This document shows positions 51,992-60,360 of a stretch of DNA of 64,000 bases, piece by piece. Made by a program: the position numbers and the translations under genes. The notes under the pieces are model-generated. The model was not told the DNA's origin. It did not search any database and saw nothing but the letters and a program-made list of their open reading frames with translations. Origin of the DNA: Burkholderiales bacterium (GTDB taxonomy: Bacteria; Pseudomonadota; Gammaproteobacteria; Burkholderiales; Casimicrobiaceae); assembly GCA_020853025.1 (NCBI GenBank), contig JADYZP010000044.1, positions 62,001 to 126,000 of the forward strand. The letters run 5' to 3'. The number at the start of each line of letters is the position of its first letter. The stretch's first letter is position 1.

Positions 51992-53602
51992 CTAGACCCA
52001 CCAAAGCAGGCCGGCGATGGCAATGGCCGCCAGCGCACCCCACAACAGTGCCGCGTAATCCGAGGGTCGCCATCGCCGCGGCAGAAGGTCGGGATCGCGC
52101 AAGTCATCGGGAAACGGGCGCGGCGGCACCGGCACGATTTGCACCAGCGCCGGATCCCTCGGCACGCGCGCCCGATACTCATGGAGGCTGACCACCGGCG
52201 TGTCGCCGATGACGCGGCTCGATGGAAACTGCGGAAAGCGCAGGTATACCAGCGCCTCGACGTCGTCGGCGAGCATCCGCGCCAGACGTCCATCGTCCGC
52301 TTCGCGAGGCTGGTGCCGAAGCAGCGACAGCAGGCTCGCGAAGGCCTCCTCGAGTGCGGCCGCCGGCAGCAGCCTTGTCCGGTCGCTGACCAGATAGTCG
52401 AAGGCGAGTTTCGCCTTGCGCAATGACGCTTCCCGGATCAGGAGGAAGGGAAAGGAGAGCCATGCGAGCACGCGGTTCGACGCGCTGCGCATGGGAACCG
52501 ACCAGCCGAGCGCCCGCAGCACGTCGACGCTGATGCTCGTGCAGTTCTGGCTCGGGTGATAGTAGTCGAGCTGATGGCGGTAGAACTGGTTGTAGACGCG
52601 ATTCAATGCAGACTGGACGAGCACGGCCGCGCGCTCGTCGCGGAGCACGGCGACCAGCAGGTAGGAGGGCCGGTACCAGGCCTGGCCGCTGTTGAGATCG
52701 CCGAGGTAATTGTCGAGAGGCGTCGGGGCGGCGAGGATTCCCTTTTCGCTTTCGACATCGAGCGAGTAGTAGTTGTTGACCAGCCAGTCGCCGATCGCGC
52801 CGTCGGAGCGCACGCGGCCGGTGACCAGCGCAAAATGCCCGCCATGCGCCTCGTCGTCGTCGCCCTGCGCGCCGTTGACCATCAGCGCCAGCACCGGGCT
52901 GCCGGTAGAGTGCTTCGGCTGGGTGTCGCGCTGCCACAACGTCGCGGCAAGAAACGGACTCGCGGCACCGCCGTGCGGCGCGTCGCGCATCAGGCCGCGC
53001 AGGCTTGCCGCCGGCGACGATGGATCGGCCAGCGCCTGCAGCGGCGGCGCGGCGGGGCCCAACCGAAAGTCCTCCGGCCACAGCGTGCGGGCGACGAAGG
53101 CGTCGTTCGAGGACTCGCCGCGAACCGTGATCGTGCGCTGCGCGAAGTACGCAACCGACGACGAATCAAAATAGGATCGGTTGAGCGGAATCTTCGGTGT
53201 CACGCGGAAGCCGACTTCGCCGGTGGCGGCGGCCAGCGAGTTCCCGTCCACTGTGAGCCGGGCGCGACGGATGACCTGCGGCGCGGCGATCCAGATCAGC
53301 GGCGGGTAATCGATCGTCGCGCCGGCGGCGCGTTGCTGCAGCCACTGCCGCAGGTCGTCGAAGGCGGGCATGCCGGTCGCGAATCCGGCGATCTGGAACT
53401 GCGCAGCGGGTACGGCGATGGTCTGGTCGCGGAAGTACCACAGCGCCTGGCGGATCGCCGAAGCGTCGCTGCAGGCGCCGGTGGTGATGCGAAAATCCGC
53501 GGCTGGGTAGAGGCCGAATTCGCCGCCGGCGGTCGCGGCCTCGGCGGTCATCGTCCTTTGCGAGCCACGAGGCGAGCTGTCGTGCAGCGGGAAACTGTCC
53601 AT
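51992..53602 (-). CDS. membrane-anchored protein with His and NC motifs (DUF4105-like?)
   Basis: A 536-residue protein ending in one hydrophobic helix (YAALLWGALAAIAIAGLLWW). It has no convincing signal peptide from the ATG at 53602. Two regions look catalytic: AHGGHFALVTGRV near residue 265 and DYYHPSQNCTSISVDVLRALG near 360. A His then a Cys in NCTS, in that order, recalls permuted papain-like proteins and the DUF4105 (Lnb N-terminal) group. The topology and any peptidase or amidase role are unproven. It is divergent from egtD. Confidence 0.6.
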   Translation of the reverse strand: MDSFPLHDSSPRGSQRTMTAEAATAGGEFGLYPAADFRITTGACSDASAIRQALWYFRDQTIAVPAAQFQIAGFATGMPAFDDLRQWLQQRAAGATIDYPPLIWIAAPQVIRRARLTVDGNSLAAATGEVGFRVTPKIPLNRSYFDSSSVAYFAQRTITVRGESSNDAFVARTLWPEDFRLGPAAPPLQALADPSSPAASLRGLMRDAPHGGAASPFLAATLWQRDTQPKHSTGSPVLALMVNGAQGDDDEAHGGHFALVTGRVRSDGAIGDWLVNNYYSLDVESEKGILAAPTPLDNYLGDLNSGQAWYRPSYLLVAVLRDERAAVLVQSALNRVYNQFYRHQLDYYHPSQNCTSISVDVLRALGWSVPMRSASNRVLAWLSFPFLLIREASLRKAKLAFDYLVSDRTRLLPAAALEEAFASLLSLLRHQPREADDGRLARMLADDVEALVYLRFPQFPSSRVIGDTPVVSLHEYRARVPRDPALVQIVPVPPRPFPDDLRDPDLLPRRWRPSDYAALLWGALAAIAIAGLLWWV

Positions 53603-53772
53603 ACGCGATTCTATCGAGAGCCGTGGCAATGAGTGGAAGCTGCAACAAGACTCCCATCGTCGCGCTTTCGCGGTGACGACGGAGGAGTGTCGTGCAGTCG
53701 AGTGATCGTCGGCAACGGGCGCCGCGTGCCGGTTATGATTCAATGCGCTGGCATGCCTCCACTTTCCACCGC

Positions 53773-54729
53773 ATGAGCCGACACCGGATCTCCCGACGCC
53801 TCGCCCACGACGCCGCCGTCGAGCGCGAAGAACTCATTGCCGGGCTGCAGGCGACCCCGGCGACGATCGCACCCAAGCACTTCTACGATGAACTGGGCTG
53901 CGCGCTGTACGCGGCGATCTGCGCATTGCCCGAGTACTACCCGACCCGCACCGAGCGGGCGATCTTCGACCGCCATCGCGACGCCATCGCCGCGTGCGCC
54001 GGCCGTGGCCGGCAATTCGTCGACCTGGGATCCGGCGACGGAGCCAAGGCGCTCGCCTGGCTGCCGGTGCTCGAAGTCGACCGCTATTTTGCGGTGGATT
54101 TCGCGGCCGAGGCGATCGCGAAGTCGCTGGCGGCCATGGCGATCGAGTTCCCGGGCATCGAAATGCAGGGAATCGTCGTGGACTTCACGCGCAACCTCGA
54201 TCTCGGCGAGGACCTCGGGCAGCGCCCGACGACGTTCTTCTACCCGGGGTCGTCGATCGGCAATTTCGCACCCGATGAGGCGCGGCGCTTCCTGCGTGAT
54301 ATCCACCGACATTGCGAAGGCTGCGACGGCAGCGGCCTGCTGATCGGCGTCGATACCAAGAAGGATGTTGCCCGACTGACCGCTGCCTACGACGACCCGA
54401 TCGGCGTCACCGCCGCGTTCAACCGCAACGTATTGCGCCACGTCAACCGCATCCTCGGCAGCGATTTCCGGCCCGAGGCCTTCGCCCACCGCTGCCTCTA
54501 CGACGAACGCGCCGGCCGCGTGGAAATGCATCTCGAGGCGTGCCGGTCGCAACGCGTCGCGCTGCCCGGAACCGCGCGCGACTTCGCCGCCGGCGAGCGC
54601 ATCCACACCGAGAATTCGTACAAGTACACACCGGAGGAATTCGCCGCACTGCTGCGCGACGCCGGCTATGCGAGCCTTCGCTGCTGGCAGGACGAAAAAG
54701 GCGACTTCGCCGTGTTCTACGCCGCCTGA
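53773..54729 (+). CDS. egtD: L-histidine N-alpha-methyltransferase (EgtD)
   Basis: A 318-residue SAM-dependent methyltransferase that converts histidine to hercynine (trimethyl-histidine). It has the motif VDLGSGDGAKALAWL, and FFYPGSSIGNF plus the C-terminal NSYKYTPEEFAALLRDAGY match the EgtD family. The ATG at 53773 gives the usual length; an in-frame ATG 30 bp earlier is possible. Hercynine is the acceptor for selenium or sulfur insertion, so egtD completes the route encoded by the neighbouring senABC genes. It converges on senC with a 29-bp gap. Confidence 0.92.
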   Translation: MSRHRISRRLAHDAAVEREELIAGLQATPATIAPKHFYDELGCALYAAICALPEYYPTRTERAIFDRHRDAIAACAGRGRQFVDLGSGDGAKALAWLPVLEVDRYFAVDFAAEAIAKSLAAMAIEFPGIEMQGIVVDFTRNLDLGEDLGQRPTTFFYPGSSIGNFAPDEARRFLRDIHRHCEGCDGSGLLIGVDTKKDVARLTAAYDDPIGVTAAFNRNVLRHVNRILGSDFRPEAFAHRCLYDERAGRVEMHLEACRSQRVALPGTARDFAAGERIHTENSYKYTPEEFAALLRDAGYASLRCWQDEKGDFAVFYAA

Positions 54730-54758
54730 TCGCGCGCCAGCCTCCGTCCCGAGTACTG

Positions 54759-55814
54759 TCAGCGGACGGCAACGCGCGGGACGCCTGCCACCACTTCGCC
54801 AATGTCCGCGGCCTCGGCAAAGCCGTCGTCGCGAAAAACGGCGAGCACGTCGTCGACCGCCTCCGGCGCGCACGCGAGCAGGAGGCCGCCCGAAGTCTGC
54901 GGGTCGGTGAGCAATGCGCGCTCGGCGTCGCCGATCGAGGCTGCGAGGTCGATGTCCTCGCCGTAGCCGCTCCAGTTGCGGCCGGAGGCGCCCGTGATGC
55001 AGCCGCCGCGCGCGAGCTCGAGCGTCCCCGGATGCAGCGGCACGCGTGCAAAATCGACCACCGCACCCACCTGCGAGCCGCGACAGATCTCGAGCAGATG
55101 GCCGAGCAGTCCGAAGCCGGTGACGTCGGTCAGCGCATGCACGCAGTCCTGCGTGCCGAACGCGATTCCCGGCGTGTTGAGCTGCGTCGTGCTGGCGAGC
55201 ATGGCCGCGTAGCGTTCAGCCGACAACTGCTCCTTCTTCAATGCGGCGCTGTAGATGCCTACCCCCAGCGGCTTGCCGAGGATCAGCCGGTCACCGGGAC
55301 GCGCACCGGCGTTGCGCTTGAGATTTCGCGGGTCGACCAGGCCGATCGCGACCAGGCCGTAGATCGGTTCCACCGAGTCGATCGTGTGGCCGCCGGCGAT
55401 CGGTATTCCCGCCTTGGCGCAGACCGCTTCGCCGCCTTCGAGTATCCGGCGTATGGTTTCGAGCGGTATCTGGTTGACCGGCATCCCGACCAGCGCCAGC
55501 GCGAACAGCGGCGTGCCGCCCATTGCGTAGACGTCGGAGATCGCGTTGGTCGCGGCGATGGCGCCGAAGTCGAAGGGGTCGTCGACGATGGGCATGAAAA
55601 AGTCGGTGGTGGCGACGATCGCCTGCGTCTCGTTGATCTGGTAGACGGCGGCGTCGTCGGCTGTCTCGATGCCGACCAGCAACTGCTTCGGCAGCAGCGA
55701 CATCTCCGACTTGCCGATGATCTGCTGCAGCACCGCGGGCGCGATCTTGCAGCCGCAGCCGCCGCCGTGCGAGTACGAAGTCAGGCGTAGGGGCATGGAA
55801 TCCGGGGCGTTCAT
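54759..55814 (-). CDS. senC: selenophosphate synthase of the selenoneine locus (SenC/SelD)
   Basis: A 351-residue SelD-family enzyme that makes selenophosphate from selenide and ATP. The N-terminal SHGGGCGCKI holds Cys20 and Cys22 with the adjacent Lys23, so it uses Cys, not selenocysteine. AVVATTDFF-like and GGHTIDSVEPIYGLVAIG regions and TDVTGFGLLGH bind ATP and metal. AAGGAG precedes the ATG. It follows senB on the minus strand (102-bp gap) and would supply selenium to SenB. It may also serve tRNA or selenoprotein selenium metabolism. Confidence 0.9.
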   Translation of the reverse strand: MNAPDSMPLRLTSYSHGGGCGCKIAPAVLQQIIGKSEMSLLPKQLLVGIETADDAAVYQINETQAIVATTDFFMPIVDDPFDFGAIAATNAISDVYAMGGTPLFALALVGMPVNQIPLETIRRILEGGEAVCAKAGIPIAGGHTIDSVEPIYGLVAIGLVDPRNLKRNAGARPGDRLILGKPLGVGIYSAALKKEQLSAERYAAMLASTTQLNTPGIAFGTQDCVHALTDVTGFGLLGHLLEICRGSQVGAVVDFARVPLHPGTLELARGGCITGASGRNWSGYGEDIDLAASIGDAERALLTDPQTSGGLLLACAPEAVDDVLAVFRDDGFAEAADIGEVVAGVPRVAVR

Positions 55815-55916
55815 GGTGCTCCTTGGAAAAAGTGGCCGCGCCGGGCGCTGGCGATCCGACATTCTATTCCGCTATGCAGGCGTCTCTCCTGGCGGTGACA
55901 AGCGCCGGCCAGCAGG

Positions 55917-56948
55917 TCAGCCTTCGTTCATGCGAACGTCGACGCCTGGTCCGCGCTGGCTGCGAATGGCCTCACCGATGGCGCGGCGCAGTAACCGGGC
56001 TTCGGCCGCCGGAGCGAAACGCGCGGCGCGACGGCGGCAACGTGCTTCGAGATCGGCGAGAAACGCGCGATCGACCAGAGCGCGCTCGGCGAGCGCCGCA
56101 AGCCCCGCCGCGTCGCCCACTTCGAAGTAGCCAGGATAGTCGGCACCGAGCATGCCGACGTTGCCGGACATGCGACTCGCCAACAGTGCCGTACCCGCGG
56201 TTACCGCCTCGACGACGACGTTGGAGCCGCCTTCCATCAACGACGGAACGATGAGCAGATGCGCGCGCTTGATCGCCTGCCGCGTCCACGCGAGCGTGCG
56301 CGGACCGAGCCAGCGCACGCGGGCATCGGCCGCCTCGAGTTCGCTGGCCGCGCGCGCCAGCGGCGCATCGAGCCCTGCGCCGACGATCGTCAACGTGATC
56401 GGTAACGCGGGAGCGAGACGCCGCCACGCGGCGAAAGCGGTCGCCGGATCCTTCTCCGGGCGCAGGTGGGCAACAAGCGCGCAATGCAGGCGATCGGAGC
56501 GCTTGCGCGGCCACGGCGTCAACGTTCGCGCCGACTGGTAGACGACGCGCGCCTTGGCGCGCACGGCCACCGGCAGATGTTCGATCGCATCGTCCTGCAA
56601 GACCAGCACCCGGTCGGCGATCTTGATCGACGCAAGGGCGTCATGATCGCCGGCCGGCAGGTCCCGATAGAGATCGGTGCCGGTCATGGTGACGAGCAGC
56701 GCGCGATCCGGATACGCTGCGCGCCAGGACGCGATCGCGGCGTGGCTGCGCCGCGCGTGCAGCGCCACCATGGCGACGGCGTCGGCAGCCGATGCCTCGG
56801 TCACCAACTGCGTCGCCGCTTGTACAATGACCCGATAGTCGGGCGCGAGCAGCCGCGCCCAGCGTGCCGCCGTGCGCCAGTTGCCGTTGTTGGCGTCGGC
56901 CAGGTACGGCGTGACCAGGAGCAGCGTGGGCGGGCGAGGACGCGGCAT
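55917..56948 (-). CDS. senB: selenosugar synthase (SenB)
   Basis: A 343-residue GT-B glycosyltransferase. It has LLLVTPYLADANNGNWRTAAR at the N-terminus, a VAHLRPEKDP segment and IVPSLMEGGSNVVVEAVTAG in the C-terminal nucleotide-sugar domain. In the published selenoneine pathway this enzyme couples selenophosphate and a UDP-sugar such as UDP-GlcNAc to a 1-selenosugar. Its assignment here rests on fold plus position between senC and senA. Its ATG shares the CATG at 56946-56949 with the oppositely oriented senA. Confidence 0.87.
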   Translation of the reverse strand: MPRPRPPTLLLVTPYLADANNGNWRTAARWARLLAPDYRVIVQAATQLVTEASAADAVAMVALHARRSHAAIASWRAAYPDRALLVTMTGTDLYRDLPAGDHDALASIKIADRVLVLQDDAIEHLPVAVRAKARVVYQSARTLTPWPRKRSDRLHCALVAHLRPEKDPATAFAAWRRLAPALPITLTIVGAGLDAPLARAASELEAADARVRWLGPRTLAWTRQAIKRAHLLIVPSLMEGGSNVVVEAVTAGTALLASRMSGNVGMLGADYPGYFEVGDAAGLAALAERALVDRAFLADLEARCRRRAARFAPAAEARLLRRAIGEAIRSQRGPGVDVRMNEG

Positions 56949-58239
56949 GGACGGACACCGGGAGCTTTCTGGCGGCGCACCGCGCAATGCGCAAGCGCTC
57001 GCGCAGGCGCTCGTCGATGCACGCGATTATACGTTGCGGATGTACGCACATCTGAACGTCGAACAGCGCGTGTTTCCACCGTTGTCGATCGTCAACCTGC
57101 CGGACTGGGAACTCGGGCACATCGGCTGGTTCCAGGAGTTCTGGTGCCGGCGTTACACAGCGGACGATCCGCGCGGGCGGCAGGTTCCTTCGCGTCTGTC
57201 GGCTGCCGACGCCTGGTGGGATTCAGCGCGGGTACCGCACGCGACGCGCTGGCAGCTTGCGCTGCCCACGTGGGATGCGATCCACGCGTATCTCGCCGCT
57301 ACACTCGATGACACGCTGGCGGCGCTGGCGTCGGCGCGCGACGGCGACACCTATTTCTTCGAGTTGGCGCTCTACCACGAGGACATGCACGTCGAGGCGC
57401 TGCTGATGACGCTGCAGACGCTCGCACTTCCGCCGCCGCCCCGCTGGCCGCAGGCGCAGACGTCGGCTGCGACCTCGGGCCCAACCCCTGCCGCAGCGGA
57501 CATCGCCTTCGCCGGCGGCACCTTCGTGCAGGGTACGCAGCAGGCGGACGATGCCGGTCGCTTCGTTTTCGACAACGAGAAATGGGGCCATGAAGTCACG
57601 CTCGCACCCTTCGCGATCGCGCAGCGCTGCGTGACCAATGACGAATTCGCCGCCTTCGTCGCCGACGGCGGCTACCGGCGCCGCGAGTTCTGGTCGCCGG
57701 CGGGTTGGCGGTGGCGCGAAGCGCGGCAAATGGAACATCCGGCGTACTGGCGACGCGTCGACGGCGGCTGGCAGCAGCAGCGCTTTGCGCGCTGGTCGAC
57801 GCTGGCCGGCGCGCAACCGGCGATGCACGTCAGCGCCTTCGAGGCCGAAGCCTGGTGTGCGTGGGCCGGCCGCCGGCTGCCGACCGAGGCGGAATGGGAG
57901 TTCGCTGCGTCGCGGGCCGCGGGCGCTGCGTCCAACCTCGATCTTCGTCGCAGCGGACCGGCCGCGTCGGCGGTACCGGAGCCTGGCCTTGCGCATGCGA
58001 TCGGCAACGTCTGGGAGTGGACGGCCAGCGCATTCGGCCCGTATCCGGGGTTTGCGCCGGATCCCTACGCCGAATACTCAGCGCCGTGGTTCGGTGACCA
58101 TCGGGTGCTGCGCGGAGGCTCCTTCGCGACGCGCTCGCGTCTGGTTCATCCGCGATTCCGCAATTTCTATCGCCCCGAGCGCAACGATGTCTTTGTCGGC
58201 TTCCGAAGCTGCGCGCTCGATGCGACCTCGAGCCGTTGA
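56947..58239 (+). CDS. senA: selenoneine synthase (SenA, EgtB homologue)
   Basis: A 430-residue non-haem iron enzyme of the EgtB family: a DinB-like N-terminal domain and a formylglycine-generating-enzyme-like C-terminal domain. Likely iron ligands are His58 (LGHIGWFQEF) and the HEDMHVE motif (His144, His148). The C-terminal half has GNVWEWTASAF and VLRGGSFATR. In the selenoneine pathway it joins the selenosugar to hercynine before release of selenoneine. Context (senB, senC, egtD) favours this over ergothioneine EgtB. GAGGAC lies before the ATG, inside senB. Confidence 0.88.
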   Translation: MDGHRELSGGAPRNAQALAQALVDARDYTLRMYAHLNVEQRVFPPLSIVNLPDWELGHIGWFQEFWCRRYTADDPRGRQVPSRLSAADAWWDSARVPHATRWQLALPTWDAIHAYLAATLDDTLAALASARDGDTYFFELALYHEDMHVEALLMTLQTLALPPPPRWPQAQTSAATSGPTPAAADIAFAGGTFVQGTQQADDAGRFVFDNEKWGHEVTLAPFAIAQRCVTNDEFAAFVADGGYRRREFWSPAGWRWREARQMEHPAYWRRVDGGWQQQRFARWSTLAGAQPAMHVSAFEAEAWCAWAGRRLPTEAEWEFAASRAAGAASNLDLRRSGPAASAVPEPGLAHAIGNVWEWTASAFGPYPGFAPDPYAEYSAPWFGDHRVLRGGSFATRSRLVHPRFRNFYRPERNDVFVGFRSCALDATSSR

Positions 58240-58500
58240 CCGGCCGGCGCGGTGTGAGGGTTTTCCCAATGCTCGCGATACCACGCAATCCGCGCGCCGC
58301 AACGCTGTTGTGCGAAAGACCATAAATATTTCAAGGATTTGCCCGCTTCCAGTGGGCGCCTTTCCTCGCCGCGCTCGGTAGCGTAGCATCATGAAAGTGA
58401 ATCCACGAACCAGACGGAAAACGCGGAAAATGCGTACGGGCGGTGCGAACGATGCGCAGTCCATGCGGTCGAACCGGTGCCGCATTCCGGGGGAGCCTGC

Positions 58501-60348
58501 TTGAAGCCGACGGATATTGCCCATCCCGATTATTTTCACAAGGTCGTCGATTGCCAGTGGGCGTGCCCGTCCCACACACCGGTTCCCGAATACATCCGGC
58601 TGATTGCTGCCGGACGCTACGACGACGCCTATCTGGTCAATTGGCAATCGAATGTCTTTCCGGGCATTCTCGGGCGCACCTGTGACCGGCCCTGCGAGCC
58701 CGCGTGCCGCCGCGGCCGCGTCGAGGAGGGCGGCGACCACAAGGCGAAGTCCGAGCCGGTCGCGATCTGCCGGCTGAAACGCGTCGCCGCCGATTTCAAG
58801 AGCGACATCCGCGCACGCCTGCCGCAGCGCGCCGCGCGACGCAACGGCAAGCGCATCGCGCTGGTCGGCGCCGGTCCGGCATCGCTGACCGTCGCCCGCG
58901 ACCTGGCGCCTCTGGGCTACGAACTCGTCGTCTTCGACGGTGACGCGCGCGCCGGCGGCATGATGCGCACGCAGATTCCCAAATTCCGGCTGCCCGACTC
59001 GGTGATCGACGAGGAGGTGGGCTACGTGCTCGACCTGGGGGTCGAATTTCGCGCCGGAGCGCGCGTCGACAGCCTGGGTGCGCTGCTCGGGGAAGGCTGG
59101 GACGCGGTTTTCGTCGGCAGCGGCGCGCCGCGCGGCCGCGACATCGACGTGCCGGGCCGTGCCGAGGCCGCGGCCAACGTCCATATCGGCATCGACTGGC
59201 TGGCCAGCGTCTCCTTCGGCCACACGACGCGCATCGGCCGTCGCGTCGTCGTGCTGGGCGGCGGCAACACGGCGATGGACTGCTGCCGCAGCGCCAAGCG
59301 CCTGGGCGGCGACGACGTGCAGGTCGTCGTGCGTTCCGGTTACGACGAGATGAAGGCGTCATCGTGGGAAAAGGAAGACGCGGCGCACGAAGGCATTCCG
59401 ATCCACAATTTCCTGGTTCCGAAGGCGATCACGCACGACGGCGGCAAGCTGACCGGCGTCACCTTCGAGAAGGTGGCGCCCGAGTACGACGCGAAGGGCC
59501 GACGGCGGCTGATCCCGACCGGCGAGCCGGACGTCCACTTTCCCTGCGACGACGTGCTGGTTGCGATCGGCCAGGAGAATGCGTTCCCGTGGGTCGAGCG
59601 CGACCTGGGGCTCGATTTCGACGAGCACGGCATGCCGGTCGTCGACCCGGCAACGATGAGTTCGACGCGGCCGGGCGTGTTCTTCGGCGGCGACGCGGCC
59701 TTCGGTCCCAAGAACATCATCTGGGCCGTCGCGCACGGTCATGACGCGGCGGTGTCGATCGATCTTTATTGCCGTGGCGAGGATGTCGGCAAGCGGCCGT
59801 CTCCGCTTTACAACCTCGTGTCGCAGAAGATGGGTATCCACGAGTGGAGCTACGACAACGCGATCACCGCCGATCGGCGTTTTCGCGTGCCACTCAAGGA
59901 CCCCAAGCTTGCACTGAAGAACATCAAGATCGAGGTCGAGCTGGGTTACGACGTTCGAGTCGCCTTCGCCGAGGCGCAGCGGTGCCTGAACTGCGACGTG
60001 CAGACGGTATTCTCGGGCAAGCTGTGCATCGAGTGCGATGCCTGCGTCGACATCTGCCCAATGGACTGCATCACCTTCACTACCAACGGTGACGAGACCG
60101 ACCTTCGCACGCGGCTCAAGGCGCCTGCGGTCAACCTGGCGCAGGACCTCTACGTGTCGGGTGAGCTGAAGACCGGCCGCGTCATGGTCAAGGACGAGGA
60201 CGTCTGCCTGCATTGCGGTCTGTGCGCCGAGCGCTGTCCGACCGGCGCCTGGGACATGCAGAAGTTCCTGTTCGAACCGGCGCACGCCGACGATCGCTGT
60301 CGCGCGCATCGTGCGCCGGCCACCGCGTATGCGGCAGCGGCCGACTGA
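58501..60348 (+). CDS. FAD/NAD(P) oxidoreductase with ferredoxin domains (KorC-like)
   Basis: A 615-residue GltD-type flavoprotein with extra iron-sulfur domains. The N-terminus has CQWACPSHTP and CDRPCEPACRR, GltD-like [4Fe-4S] ligands. The FAD motif is LVGAGPASLTVARDL, the nucleotide motif VVVLGGGNTAMDCCRSA, then FFGGDAAFGPKNI. The C-terminal region has two clusters, CIECDACVDICPMDC and CLHCGLCAERCP. With KorA and KorB (12 bp downstream) it forms a 2-oxoacid:NAD(P) or ferredoxin oxidoreductase like KorABC of Azoarcus. The start is TTG, supported by GGGGGAG just upstream; a GTG at 58477 is the alternative. Confidence 0.82.
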   Translation: MKPTDIAHPDYFHKVVDCQWACPSHTPVPEYIRLIAAGRYDDAYLVNWQSNVFPGILGRTCDRPCEPACRRGRVEEGGDHKAKSEPVAICRLKRVAADFKSDIRARLPQRAARRNGKRIALVGAGPASLTVARDLAPLGYELVVFDGDARAGGMMRTQIPKFRLPDSVIDEEVGYVLDLGVEFRAGARVDSLGALLGEGWDAVFVGSGAPRGRDIDVPGRAEAAANVHIGIDWLASVSFGHTTRIGRRVVVLGGGNTAMDCCRSAKRLGGDDVQVVVRSGYDEMKASSWEKEDAAHEGIPIHNFLVPKAITHDGGKLTGVTFEKVAPEYDAKGRRRLIPTGEPDVHFPCDDVLVAIGQENAFPWVERDLGLDFDEHGMPVVDPATMSSTRPGVFFGGDAAFGPKNIIWAVAHGHDAAVSIDLYCRGEDVGKRPSPLYNLVSQKMGIHEWSYDNAITADRRFRVPLKDPKLALKNIKIEVELGYDVRVAFAEAQRCLNCDVQTVFSGKLCIECDACVDICPMDCITFTTNGDETDLRTRLKAPAVNLAQDLYVSGELKTGRVMVKDEDVCLHCGLCAERCPTGAWDMQKFLFEPAHADDRCRAHRAPATAYAAAAD

Positions 60349-60360
60349 CGGCACCCGGTC

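Noticed and set aside
54312-55790. Plus-strand frame of 492 codons across egtD and senC
   Set aside because: It runs out of frame through egtD and antisense to senC, both of which have unmistakable motifs.
56947-58239. Ergothioneine synthase EgtB
   Set aside because: The fold is EgtB-like, but adjacency to a SelD-type synthase and a SenB-type glycosyltransferase makes selenoneine synthase the better call.
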